Part shown: piece by piece, positions 46,605-56,174 of the stretch
How the letters are laid out: each line of letters starts with the position of its first letter
Position numbering within the stretch: the stretch's first letter is position 1
Assembly: GCA_016783965.1 (NCBI GenBank)
Contig: JADHVO010000002.1
Span: 496,001 to 560,000, forward strand
Reading direction: 5' to 3'
Length of the DNA stretch: 64,000 nt
Source of the DNA: Alphaproteobacteria bacterium
GTDB lineage: Bacteria > Pseudomonadota > Alphaproteobacteria > Micropepsales > Micropepsaceae
Position numbers and translations under genes: made by a program
Notes under the pieces: generated by a model
The model's database searches: none
What the model saw: only the letters and a program-made list of their open reading frames with translations
Told to the model about the DNA's origin: nothing

Positions 46605-47705
46605 TTAGGTCGCCGGTGGGAGGCCGGCATCCGCGACGCGAACCGCAATAGGCGCCGCCCGCACCAGGCGGTGAATGAAGCCTAGTTTGCCAATTGCACG
46701 CGGCGTCAGGATGAACGGATATAGATCCGTCTGGCCCATGCTGCGGTTCAGGTTGTTCATCGCAAAGGTCAGCGGGAGCCACGCATCGATGATTGTGTCG
46801 ATCGACAGCGCGGAATAGGGATCGAAATCCACTGTAGCAGTCAGTCTTGTGCGCCATCCTGGCTTTAAGTGCACGCGCACGCCAAACACGCCCGCGGTCT
46901 CAAGAGTGTCGACGATGTGCAGGTAGTGCGCCCAAGTCTCTGCGAAGTCCTCCCATGGATGCGCACTCGCATAGCTGCTGACGAAGTTCTGCTGCCAGTC
47001 GGGTGGTGCGCCGTTCCGGTAGTGCGCTTGCAGCGCTGCCGCGTAGTCCTGGCTCTCATCTCCGAACACGGCGCGGAAGGCCGCTGTCCTGCCAGCGTCG
47101 CGCACGAGCACGTCCCAGAAATAATGCCCAATCTCATGCCGGAAGTGACCGAGCAAAGTGCGATAGGGTTCCCCCATCGCACTGCGAACACGTTCGCGCT
47201 CCGGATCGTCCGCCTCTTTCACCGCCAGGCTGATGAGCCCGTTGTCGTGGCCGGTCAGCACGCCCTGGCCGTGCGTCATCGGTGGATCGGCGAGGAAGTC
47301 GAACGCCAAGCCATGCTCCGGATCGTTGGACCGGTTCTTCACCGCCAGGCGCAGCCTTAACAAGGAATAGAACAGCCTGTGCTTGGCCGCTTCGATCTTG
47401 GCCCAGCGTGCCGAGTTTTCGGGAATCGACAGGTCAGGCACCGTGCGGTTGTGCTGGCAAGCTGCGCAGAACGGCTCTCTGGCCGTTATGCGCACCATCC
47501 AGTTGCAGACACCGAAATCCTTATTCTTGCAGTACCGATAACGGCTGCGGGCGGCCAGCGCCCGAAACGTGCCATCGCCGGCCGGTTCGATGGCGGAAAT
47601 CGTTTCCTTATCAGGGAGATAGCCGAGCGAACGGCCGCACTTCTCACAGCGGATATTTTCGAAATACAGGAGCTGCCCGCAGGCCTGGCAGGTAAAGACG
47701 CGCAT
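46605..47705 (-). CDS. Zinc-ribbon-linked zinc metallopeptidase (COG4307-like)
   Basis: A 366-residue cytosolic protein from MRVFTCQACGQLLYFENIRC (47705). An N-terminal zinc ribbon (C6, C9, C20, C23) and a second Cys cluster (YCKNKDFGVCNW, FCAACQ) precede the protease domain. The active site is HEIGH (190-194), and the distal part has HPWEDFAETWAHYLH. This matches the putative zinc-binding metallopeptidase family that co-occurs with the transglutaminase/ATP-grasp operon. It is divergent from that operon here, with a 117-bp promoter gap. It may process or remove the modification made by the operon, which is inference. Confidence 0.9.
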   Translation of the reverse strand: MRVFTCQACGQLLYFENIRCEKCGRSLGYLPDKETISAIEPAGDGTFRALAARSRYRYCKNKDFGVCNWMVRITAREPFCAACQHNRTVPDLSIPENSARWAKIEAAKHRLFYSLLRLRLAVKNRSNDPEHGLAFDFLADPPMTHGQGVLTGHDNGLISLAVKEADDPERERVRSAMGEPYRTLLGHFRHEIGHYFWDVLVRDAGRTAAFRAVFGDESQDYAAALQAHYRNGAPPDWQQNFVSSYASAHPWEDFAETWAHYLHIVDTLETAGVFGVRVHLKPGWRTRLTATVDFDPYSALSIDTIIDAWLPLTFAMNNLNRSMGQTDLYPFILTPRAIGKLGFIHRLVRAAPIAVRVADAGLPPAT

Positions 47706-47822
47706 AGTGAAGTCCCCGTCGGCCACCAGTAACGCGGCGCGAAACCCACAGTTCCGCGCTGCCGTGACGCGTCTGCGAACGACCCGTGGCGGGGTCTTCG
47801 CAGTTGCGGCACAGTGGCGGCA

Positions 47823-50800
47823 ATGAGCATCCAGGGTCGCCCTCCATCACTCCACGCGTTATCGCTATGACAGGCTGATCAACCTTGGCCCGCAGATCGT
47901 GCGCCTGCGCCCGGCACCGCATTGCCGGACGCCGATCCTCAACTACGCGCTGACAATCAGCCCGTCCGAGCACTTCCTGAACTGGCAGCAAGACCCGCAG
48001 TCGAACTGGCTGTCGCGTGTGGTAGTGCCGGAGAAAACCGATCACCTGTCGGTTACCGTTGACCTGACGGCCGAGCTCAACGTCATCAATCCGTTTGATT
48101 TCTTCCTCGAACCGGAAGCCGAGCTGTTTCCGTTCGGATACGCACCCGAGCTGCTGGAGGACCTGAAACCGTTCCTTCAGCCGGCCAAGACCGGGCCGCT
48201 GTTCGAGAGATATCTTGCCGCCGTCCCGCGCATTGAGAAGCCCACCACCGGCTTCCTGTTCGATCTTAACGCGCAGCTTCAGCACGATATCAACTATCTC
48301 ATCCGCATGGAGCCCGGCATCCAGACGCCGGACGAGACGCTGGAGAGGCGTGCCGGTTCCTGCCGCGACAGCGCCTGGCTGCTGGTGCAGCTCCTGCGCC
48401 AGCTCGGCATCGCGGCGCGCTTTGCCTCCGGTTATCTCATTCAGCTCAAGGCTGATCAGAAATCGCTCGACGGCCCTTCCGGGACGGAGCAGGACTTCAC
48501 CGATCTGCATGCCTGGTGCGAGGTCTATTTGCCCGGCGCGGGTTGGGTCGGTCTCGATCCAACGTCGGGACTGTTCGCGGGCGAAGGGCATATCCCGCTC
48601 GCCTGCGCCGCCAATCCCACCCATGCCGCGCCGATCAGCGGCGCACTGGACGAGTGCGAGGTCGAATTCGAATTCGAGATGTCAATCAAGCGCGTGGTCG
48701 AGCCGCCGCGTGTCACCAAGCCCTACACGGTGCAGCAATGGCAGGACATCGACGCGCTGGGCGAACAGGTCGACAAGGCGCTGCGCGACGGCGATGTGCG
48801 CCTCACCATGGGCGGCGAGCCGACGTTCGTCTCGATCGACGATATGGACGGCCCCGAATGGACCACGGCCGCGGTCGGTCCCAATAAGCGCGGCCTTGCC
48901 GATGCGCTGATCCGTCGCCTGCGTGACCGCTTCGCGCCGGGCGGTTTCCTGCACTATGGCCAAGGCAAGTGGTATCCGGGCGAAAGCTTGCCGCGCTGGG
49001 CGTTCGCGCTCTATTGGCGCGGCGATGGCGTGCCGCTATGGCGCGATGCCGAGCGCGTGGCGCGGGAGACCAAGGACTACGAGCCGTCCATCGCCGATGC
49101 GCGCATTCTCGTCACCGGCATCGCGCGCCGCCTCGACGTCAATCCGGCCTATGCGATGGAGGCCTATGAAGATCCCTGGCATTACATCGGCAAGGAGCGG
49201 CAGCTTCCGATCAATGTCGATCCGCTTGGCTCCAAGCTGGAGGACCCGGAGTTGCGTGCTCGCCTTGCGCGGGTCTTTGAGCGCGGCCTCAGCAAGCCCA
49301 CCGGCTTCGTGCTTCCGGTCCAGCGCTGGAACGCGCCCGACAAGCGCCGCTGGCGGTCCGAACGCTGGGCTACCCGGGCCGGCCGCCTTCAGCTCGTCCC
49401 CGGCGATTCGCCGGCGGGATTCCGCTTGCCGCTGGACTCCCTGCCGTGGCTGCCGCCCACCGCGCGCCCATTCGTTCCACCGCCCGATCCGTTCGAGAGG
49501 CTGCCGCCGCTCCCGGAGCGTGACGCCTATCGCCAGCCTTACCTCGCGGGAGCGCTGCGCGATGCGCAGTGGGAAGCGCGCCGTGAGCGGGTCGAGCAGG
49601 AGGCTCCAATAGAGGGTGCTAGCGTCCGCACCGCCATGACGGTCGAACCGCGTGAAGGACGCCTTTGCGTGTTCATGCCGCCGACCGAAACGGCTGCCGA
49701 CTATCTTGATCTGCTGTCCGCGGTCGAGGACGCCGCCGCCGAGATTGGTGCGTCGCTGCACATTGAAGGCTATTCGCCGCCTTATGATCCGCGCATCAAC
49801 GTCATCAAGGTCACGCCGGATCCCGGTGTGATCGAGGTGAACATCCACCCCGCCAAGTCCTGGCGGCAACAGGTCGCGATCACCGAGGCGATCTATGAAG
49901 AGGCGAGACAGACGCGCCTTGGTACCGAGAAGTTCATGCTCGACGGCCGTCACACCGGAACCGGCGGCGGCAATCACATCGTGCTCGGCGCAGACCGTGC
50001 GGTCGACAGTCCATTCCTGCGCCGTCCCGATCTACTCAAGAGTCTTGTTGCGTATTGGCAGAACCATCCGTCGCTCTCCTATCTGTTCTCGGGCATGTTC
50101 ATCGGCCCGACCAGCCAGGCGCCGCGCATCGACGAGGCCCGGTTGGACTCGCTCTACGAAATGGAGATCGCCTTCGACCAGGTGCCGCCGCGCGGCGCCA
50201 GCAATTTGCCGCCCTGGCTGGTCGATCGGATCTTCCGCAATCTGCTGATCGACGTCACGGGCAACACGCACCGCACCGAAATCTGCATCGACAAGCTTTA
50301 CTCACCCGACGGTCCGACGGGCCGGCTCGGGCTGGTCGAATTCCGCGGCTTCGAGATGCCGCCGCATCCGGAGATGTCGCTGGCGCAAGGCCTCCTGCTG
50401 CGGGCGCTCATCGCACGTTTCTGGGACAAGCCTTATGACGTCCAGCTCATTCGCTGGGGCACGGCGTTGCACGACTCGTTCATGCTGCCGCATTTCGTGT
50501 GGGCTGACTTCACCGACGTGATCGACGACCTGAACGCCCACGGCTTCGCCTTCGATGCGGAGTGGTTCCGCCCGCACTGGGCCTTCCGCTTCCCGCTCGC
50601 CGGCAAGGTGCAGTACGGCGGTGTTGGTGTCGAAATCCGCCAGGCGCTGGAGCCCTGGAACGTGATGGGGGAGGAGGGCGCCATCGGTGGTACCGTCCGC
50701 TTCGTCGATTCGTCCGTCGAGCGCCTCGAAGTGAAGACGAAGGGCCTTGTCGAGGGCCGCCACAAGATCTTGGTCAACCGCCGCGCCGTGCCGCTCAAGC

Positions 50801-51126
50801 CGATCACGCTCGACGAACAGGTCGGTGGCGTGCGCTTTCGTGCCTGGCAGCCGGTCAGCACGCTGCATCCCACGATCCCGGCGCATGCCCCGCTGACCAT
50901 CGAAGTGTGGGACGGCTTTCGCAAACGGTCGCTTGGCGGCTGCACGTACCACGTCGCCCATCCCGGCGGCCGCAACTACGTCACCTTCCCGGTCAACGCC
51001 TATGAAGCGGAAGGCCGCCGCCTCGCGCGCTTCGAGCCGTTCGGCTTCACCGGCGGCATCTTCGAGCCGCCGCAGGAAACCCCGCATCCCGATTTCCCTC
51101 ACACGCTGGACCTGAGGCGGCGATGA
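47823..51126 (+). CDS. Transglutaminase-like/DUF2126 fusion protein (frame break near the start)
   Basis: About 1100 residues. A bacterial transglutaminase N-domain precedes a Cys-His-Asp core: C155 in RRAGSCRDSAW, H204 in DLHAWCEVYLPG and D220 in WVGLDPTSGL (numbered from the GTG at 47899). The C-terminal two thirds is DUF2126 (LTMGGEPTFVS, GKWYPGESLPRWAFALYW, RTGTGGGNHIVLGG-like, TEICIDKLYSPDGPTGRLGLVEFRGFEMPPH). The family start should read MSI.VALHH, but ATG 47823 is one base out of frame with LHHSTRYRYDRLINLGPQIV, so an extra base lies near 47835. The ORF track therefore starts at GTG 47899. Its stop overlaps the next start (ATGA). Confidence 0.9.
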
Positions 51127-53638
51127 GAGACGTCGCCAACCGTCACAAACGCGCCGGCCGCTATGACGAGCTGCGTGATGCCGATGGTGCGGTCCGTCCG
51201 GCATGGAAGCCGCTGTCGGATTCACTGGCCGCGATGGGAGCGGAGGAATTCGCGCGCCGAGACATCGCTGCCCAGGCGATGCTGCGCGACAACGGGGTCA
51301 CATACAATGTGTACGACGAAGCCGGCGGCCAGGATCGCCGTTGGCAGCTCGACATCATGCCCTTCATCGTCAGCAAGCGGATTGGACGCGTATCGAAGCC
51401 GGCATCATCCAGCGTGCCAAGTTGGCCGACACCATTCTCAACGACATCTACGGTCCCCAAAAGCTGATCGCCGGCGGTTTTCTGCCGCCGCATCTGGTGA
51501 ACGGTCATCCGCAATTCCTCCGGCCCCTGGCGGGCGTGACACCGCCGGGCGGTGTACACGTCCATCTTTATTCCGCTGATCTAGCGCGCATGCCCGACGG
51601 GTCGTGGATGATCATCTCCAGCCGCGCCGACGCGCCCAGCGGCATCGGTTACGCGCTCGAAAACCGCATTGTCGTCGGCCAGACCTTCCCCGACCTCTTC
51701 AGCGATATGCGCGTGCGGCGTCTTGCGTCGTTCTTCAGCCTCTATCGTGAGCACGTGCAGTCGCTGGCACCGGTCCGCAAAGGCCGTGTCGTACTTCTGA
51801 CACCAGGTCCATACAACGAAGCTTACTTCGAGCACGCGTACCTATCGCATTATCTCGGCCTGACACTGGTTCAGGGCGATGACCTCGCGGTCCGCGATGG
51901 ACAGGTCTACTTGAAGACACTGCTCGGCCTCGAGCGTGTCGGCGTAATATTCCGACGCGTCGATTCGGACTTCTGCGATCCCCTCGAATTCCGCGGTGAA
52001 TCCGCGCTCGGTGTCCCCGGCCTTGCCGACGTCGCGCGCGCCGGTGGCGTCGTTCTCGCGAACGCCCTCGGCGGCGGGGTGATGGAATCGCCGGCGATGG
52101 ATGCCTATCTCCCGGGCCTGTCGCGCGCCCTGCTCGGCGAAGAGCTGCGCATCCCCGACATCCCGACCGTTTGGTGCGGCACCGAATGGGGCCGCAAGGA
52201 AGCGATGGCCCGCCTCGATCGCGTCGTGGTGCGCGATGCCTTCGACGCGCGCCCCCTCTTCTCTCGCGGTTCGTCCGCGCGTATGGGCGGTGAGCTTTCG
52301 CTCGCCGACATCCGCGTGCTGAAGGATCGGATCACACGTCGCGGCGCAACCGTTGTTACACAAGACGCCGTGCCCCTGGGTTTCGCACCGGTCTATCACG
52401 GCGGACGCTTCGTCACCCGGCCGGTTTCGCTCCGCGTCTTCGCCGCCTGGACACCGGACGGTTACGTCGTCATGCCCGGTGGTATGGTGCGCGTCGCACA
52501 GGACGATCACGTCCGCACACTGTCGATCCAGTCCGGCGCCGCCAGCAAGGACGTCTGGGTAGGTGGCGAAGGCCCGGCGGACGCCTTCAGCCTGCTCAAG
52601 CCTGTGGGGCGCGCGCTCGATATCAGGCGCACCGGCGAGGCTCCGCCCAGCCGCGCGATGGACAATCTGTTTTGGCTCGGTCGTTACACCGAACGTGCCG
52701 AGGGTTTGGTCCGCGTCCTGCGCGCCGTCACCTCGCGCCTCGGCGACGATCCGGCCGCAGCGGCCGACGGAGCCGAGCGGTTTCTCCTCCCGTTCGCCCA
52801 TGCCAGCGCGGCCGCGATCCGCGAAGCCGCGGCGGGCGACGACGCCAGGCTGCGCGAAGAGCTCCGCTCCATGCTCTACGATCGCAAATCGCCCGACGGG
52901 CTGCACCGTGTGCTCGGCCGCATACGACAGACAGCGTGGTCGGCGCGCGATCGCCTTTCACTCGATACCTGGCGCACCATCCATGTACTGACGGACGCAG
53001 CCGCAGCGCCAGGAGCCGCAGGGCTCGATATCGCGCAGGCTCTCACCATGCTCGACGCGGTCGTGCGCCGTGCCGCAGCGTTCTCGGGACTTTGCGCCGA
53101 GAACATGACGCGCGGCCCCAACTGGTTGTTCGTCGACCTCGGCCGCCGCATCGAGCGCACGTCGCACCAGATCTGCCTCGTCAACCAGGCTGCGGCCGCC
53201 ACCGATGGCGATGCGTCATATGTCCGCATGATGCTGGACATCGCCGACAGCGCGATGACGTATCGCTCGCGCTACCTGAACCAATTCGACCTCGGCGCCC
53301 TGATCGACCTTCTGCTGCTCGACGAAACCAATCCCCGCGCGGTGGCCTTCCAGCTCGCGAGCCTGGAGCGGAATCTGCGCGAACTGCCGCTGATCACGCC
53401 GGAACAGCGCAGTGGCAGCGCCCTTCGCATCGTCGGCGACGCGCGCCTGTCCCTGATCGGCGCCAATGCGCTGGTGCTCGCGGAAGCAGACGTCGATGGC
53501 AAGGGGGTGGCGCTCGCGCGGCTGACGGACAAGATCGAAGCTGCAATGACCGACCTCAGCAATGCGATCACTGACGCGTATTTCCAGCACGCCGTGCGCC
53601 GCCGCGTCGGTGCGATGCCCGCCCGCGAGGCGTCGTGA
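51123..53638 (+). pseudogene. Circularly permuted ATP-grasp plus alpha-E domain protein, split by one frameshift
   Basis: The 5' frame (ATG 51123) reads AWKPLSDSLAAMGAEEFARR...QLDIMPFIVSK and then loses sense. The other frame continues ADWTRIEAGIIQRAKLADTI...LNDIYGPQKLIAGG, as expected for COG2308 proteins. One missing base near 51377 explains it. The rest is intact: the ATP-grasp half has RADAPSGIGYALENRIV, LLTPGPYNEAYFEHAYL and the GE..IPDIPTVWCG block. From about 52600 the alpha-E domain (COG2307) follows with AMDNLFWLGRYTERAEGLVR. The restored length is about 838 residues. It is predicted to form an amide bond using ATP. The break is either mutation or sequence error. Confidence 0.85.
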
Positions 53639-54507
53639 TGGAATATAGCGTCCGCCACCGCACGGCCTATCGCTACCTGCATGAGGTCTCGTATTCCTGC
53701 CATGTCGCTCATCTGACGCCGCGCGAAACACTGTCACAGAAGGTCGATCGCTCCAGAACCGCGATTTCCATCCCCCCGGCGCGCCGGCAGCAACGCGCCG
53801 ATTACTTCGGTAATACTATTGAATGGTTTGCCATCGATCAGCCGCACGTGATACTCGAAATCGTCTCTGAATCCCGCATTCGCGTGGAAACTGGGGACAC
53901 CGTCGCCGCAGGAGGCGAGCCCTGGACCAACGTAAAGGCATTGCTCGAAACTGCTGAAGACCAGGCGACACGCGATGCGTCGCAATATCTTTTCGACTCG
54001 CCGCTGGTCGGATCGAACGCCGCCATTACGGCATATGCCGAAAAGAGCTTTCCATCCGCCCGCCCGATCGCTGACGGCACCCGCGACCTGATGAATCGCA
54101 TCCACAAGGACTTTCGCTACGACAACACCGTCACCGACGCGGCGACGCCGGTCGCGCGTGTCTTCGACGTCCGCGCGGGCGTCTGTCAGGATCTCGCCCA
54201 TGCGGGAGTCGCGTGCCTGCGGGCGCTCGGTCTCGCGGGGCGGTACGTCAGCGGCTACCTGGCGACCAAGCCGCCGGCGGGTCAGCCGCGCCTCATCGGC
54301 GCGGACGCAAGTCACGCCTGGTTCTCGGTCTGGACAGCCGAAGGATGGCTGGACTTCGATCCAACCAACAACATGTGCCCCGGCGAGGGCCACATCACGC
54401 TGGCCTGGGGCCGCGACTACACCGATGTTGCTCCCATCAACGGCATCGTGACGGGCGGGGGGCCCCACATGGTGGAGGTGGGCGTCGACGTCGTCGCGGC
54501 GTCGTAG
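53638..54507 (+). CDS. Transglutaminase-like cysteine protease/amidase family protein
   Basis: A 289-residue protein from MEYSVRHRTAYRYLHEVSYS, whose ATG overlaps the upstream TGA by one base (TGATG). The N-terminal bacterial transglutaminase domain (about 1-100) is followed by the catalytic domain with C183 (VRAGVCQDLAHAGV), H226 (GADASHAWFSVW) and D241 (WLDFDPTNN). This is the third gene of the conserved operon with the DUF2126 and ATP-grasp/alpha-E genes. The usual Anbu proteasome-like gene does not follow; a tRNA-like relic does. It likely acts on amide bonds formed by the neighbouring ligase. Confidence 0.92.
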   Translation: MEYSVRHRTAYRYLHEVSYSCHVAHLTPRETLSQKVDRSRTAISIPPARRQQRADYFGNTIEWFAIDQPHVILEIVSESRIRVETGDTVAAGGEPWTNVKALLETAEDQATRDASQYLFDSPLVGSNAAITAYAEKSFPSARPIADGTRDLMNRIHKDFRYDNTVTDAATPVARVFDVRAGVCQDLAHAGVACLRALGLAGRYVSGYLATKPPAGQPRLIGADASHAWFSVWTAEGWLDFDPTNNMCPGEGHITLAWGRDYTDVAPINGIVTGGGPHMVEVGVDVVAAS

Positions 54508-54579
54508 CGCGGCAGAATTATCGAGGGAGCCGTGCTGCTCGATTCTAAAAGGTCTATTATACGATTGAAAAGCCGGATC

Positions 54580-54606
54580 GAGGGTTCGAATCCCTCCGGC
54601 CCGCCA
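54580..54606 (+). pseudogene. tRNA 3'-end-like fragment (T-arm and acceptor with CCA)
   Basis: GAGGG-TTCGAAT-CCCTC is a perfect T-arm with a canonical TTCRANN loop, followed by CGGCCCG and CCA. The 3' acceptor strand is one base short of the standard spacing. No D-arm, anticodon arm or 5' acceptor strand precedes it. It therefore looks like the displaced 3' end of a tRNA gene, as left by integrases that target tRNAs. Confidence 0.6.
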
Positions 54607-54694
54607 TTTTCAATACGTCAGCAGGCGTTTCGCCGTGCCCGAAGAAGTGGCTCCCAACTTAGTGCCTGAAGATAATAATCTGCAGACGACGCAT

Positions 54695-54740
54695 CCGCGA
54701 ACTTGCGAACGGTGATCCCCGCGAACTGCGAACCAAGATC
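54695..54740 (+). repeat. Two imperfect 22-bp direct repeats
   Basis: CCGCGAACTTGCGAACGGTGATC-like sequence at 54695-54717 recurs as CCGCGAACTGCGAACCAAGATC at 54719-54740, with one base insertion and a few changes. Each copy also has an internal GCGAAC doublet. The function is unknown; protein-binding iterons are possible. Confidence 0.45.
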
Positions 54741-54912
54741 GCTCTTGGCCACCCACGCTTGCCGACGGTGGTGTCAAAGTCATGCGTATGACGATTTTGG
54801 CCCATTAAGTCGCATAAACGGCGCTGGTTGTGAGAGGATGAAGACGCGACGCACTCTTGGCCGCCTCGACACTCCTCGCGGTCTTGCCACCGACAACCAA
54901 AGGTATGCGACG

Positions 54913-55563
54913 ATGAATCCGTTTCCCGACGACATTTTCACCGAGCCGGAAAGTGTCGATCCCGACACACTGGCCAATCTCGGACCGCTGCGGCGGCTTG
55001 CGGGCGTCTGGGAGAGCAGCAAGGGCGTCGACCTCAATCCCAAGGCCGACGGACCTGAACGGCGCCAGTACATCGAGCATATCGATATGCAGCCTATCGA
55101 TCCCCAAGCTAACGGGCCGCAACTCCTTTACGGGCTGCGCTATCACGTCCACATCAACACAGCCGAGGAAGCCATCACGTTTCACGATCAGGTTGGCTAC
55201 TGGCTGTGGGAAGCAGCGACGGGACTTGTGATGCAGTCACTGACCATCCCGCGTGGTCAGACCGCACTCGCCTCTGGATTCGCGAAGGCCGGCGATACCC
55301 GCCTCGTGGTGACCGCCACGAGGGACAAGGCGAACTACGGGATCTGCTCCACCGACTTTCTCGAATATGCCTTTCGCACCGACTCCTATCGCCTTGAGAT
55401 CACGTTCAATCCTGACGGTAGCTGGAGCTATGTCTCCGACACGATGCTGAAAGTGCGCGGACGCGACGAGTTGTTCAGACACCGGGATGTCAACACTCTG
55501 GTGAAGGTGGCGGAGCCCAACCAGAATCCGCTGATGGCGCTGCAAGCCGGCAAGCTTGACTGA
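54913..55563 (+). CDS. Nitrobindin-like heme-binding beta-barrel protein
   Basis: A 216-residue protein from MNPFPDDIFTEPESVDPDTL (54913). The block LGPLRRLAGVWESSKGVDLNP is the GxWxGxG-like entry of the nitrobindin/THAP4 fold, here with a bulkier ESSKG version. GPQLLYGLRYHVHI, FHDQVGYWLWEAATGLVMQSLTIPRG and LEITFNPDGSWSYVSDTMLKVRG follow in the order expected for the barrel. Family members bind ferric heme with a His and handle nitric oxide or peroxynitrite. The distinctive C-terminal proximal His may be the FRHRD residue. Cytosolic, with no operon partner. Confidence 0.8.
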   Translation: MNPFPDDIFTEPESVDPDTLANLGPLRRLAGVWESSKGVDLNPKADGPERRQYIEHIDMQPIDPQANGPQLLYGLRYHVHINTAEEAITFHDQVGYWLWEAATGLVMQSLTIPRGQTALASGFAKAGDTRLVVTATRDKANYGICSTDFLEYAFRTDSYRLEITFNPDGSWSYVSDTMLKVRGRDELFRHRDVNTLVKVAEPNQNPLMALQAGKLD

Positions 55564-55761
55564 CGGGATGGCAGCCTAAAACTAGGTTCAAGGGACGCGT
55601 CATAACCGGCGCATCGCTCGGAGGAGCAAATTGGCCAGATATCGACCGAGGAGGTGAATGATGGAGACGTTGTCTCTGGAGAAATCGACTAGCCGCAAAA
55701 TGCGGCCAAAGGCGCGACTTCGGGGGCAAGTCTCCGAGGATCCGAGTCTTAGAAGGAGAGG

Positions 55762-55838
55762 TGGTACAGTTGGGTGGTCTCGAACCACCGACCTCCGGAT
55801 CCACAATCCGGCGCTCTAACCAACTGAGCTACAACTGC
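55762..55838 (-). tRNA. tRNA-His (GTG anticodon)
   Basis: On the minus strand the gene folds fully. The acceptor is GCAGTTG/CAACTGT with a G1-T72 wobble. The D-arm is GCTC...GAGC, the anticodon stem CCGGA-TTGTGGA-TCCGG has anticodon GTG, and the T-arm is GGTGG-TTCGAGA-CCACC. A73 and an encoded CCA complete it. The length is 77 nt. There is no encoded G at -1 opposite a C73, which is the derived alphaproteobacterial state. Confidence 0.97.
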
Positions 55839-56174
55839 ACGTCTCAAAAATGAGGCGCGGAAACTAGGTCTCGACCCCGGCAAAAGCAAGGCTTTCCGGA
55901 CCGCTTGGTGCATTCGTTAACACCGCATGACCCTGCCCGTCGACCCTGTCCGAATGGAGCCGCAGAAGGTTCCATGGCGCTGCGGCCCTGCCTTGAGCCA
56001 GACCCCTGACCGGTATGTACCGCAATTTCCGGGCGGAAGATGTCGGCCACCGCTGCATCCGCCGCCGATGCCAACTTCGGCCTGCGCGGCGAACGCCATT
56101 GATCGGAGCATCGATCTCTTGGGCTCGAATTCGACATATAGCTGCCACGGGAGGCGGGCTAGGCTCCCGCCCGC
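55839..56174. other. Gap upstream of the second AsmA gene
   Basis: I see no supported gene or clear regulatory element. The reverse ORFs (55844-56226) are Arg/Pro-rich, without start signals. The region must contain the promoter of tRNA-His on its left and of the AsmA gene on its right. Confidence 0.45.

Larger units (their letters stand above)
54508..54912. other. Gap with a tRNA 3'-end relic and a direct repeat
   Basis: No gene is supported upstream of ATG 54913; the ORF-track extension from 54703 has a non-protein-like composition. The gap contains the tRNA-like 3' end (54580-54606) and two imperfect 22-bp direct repeats (54695-54740). The AT-rich part 54540-54570 differs from the flanks. 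It looks like an old integration or excision junction. Confidence 0.5.

Noticed and set aside
54580-54606. A complete functional tRNA gene
   Set aside because: No 5' acceptor strand, D-arm or anticodon arm can be folded upstream, and the acceptor spacing is one base short.
55658-55819. Plus-strand ORF with a good ribosome site ending in a GWSRTTDLRIHNPAL-type peptide
   Set aside because: The C-terminal half is the antisense of tRNA-His, a classic spurious annotation.
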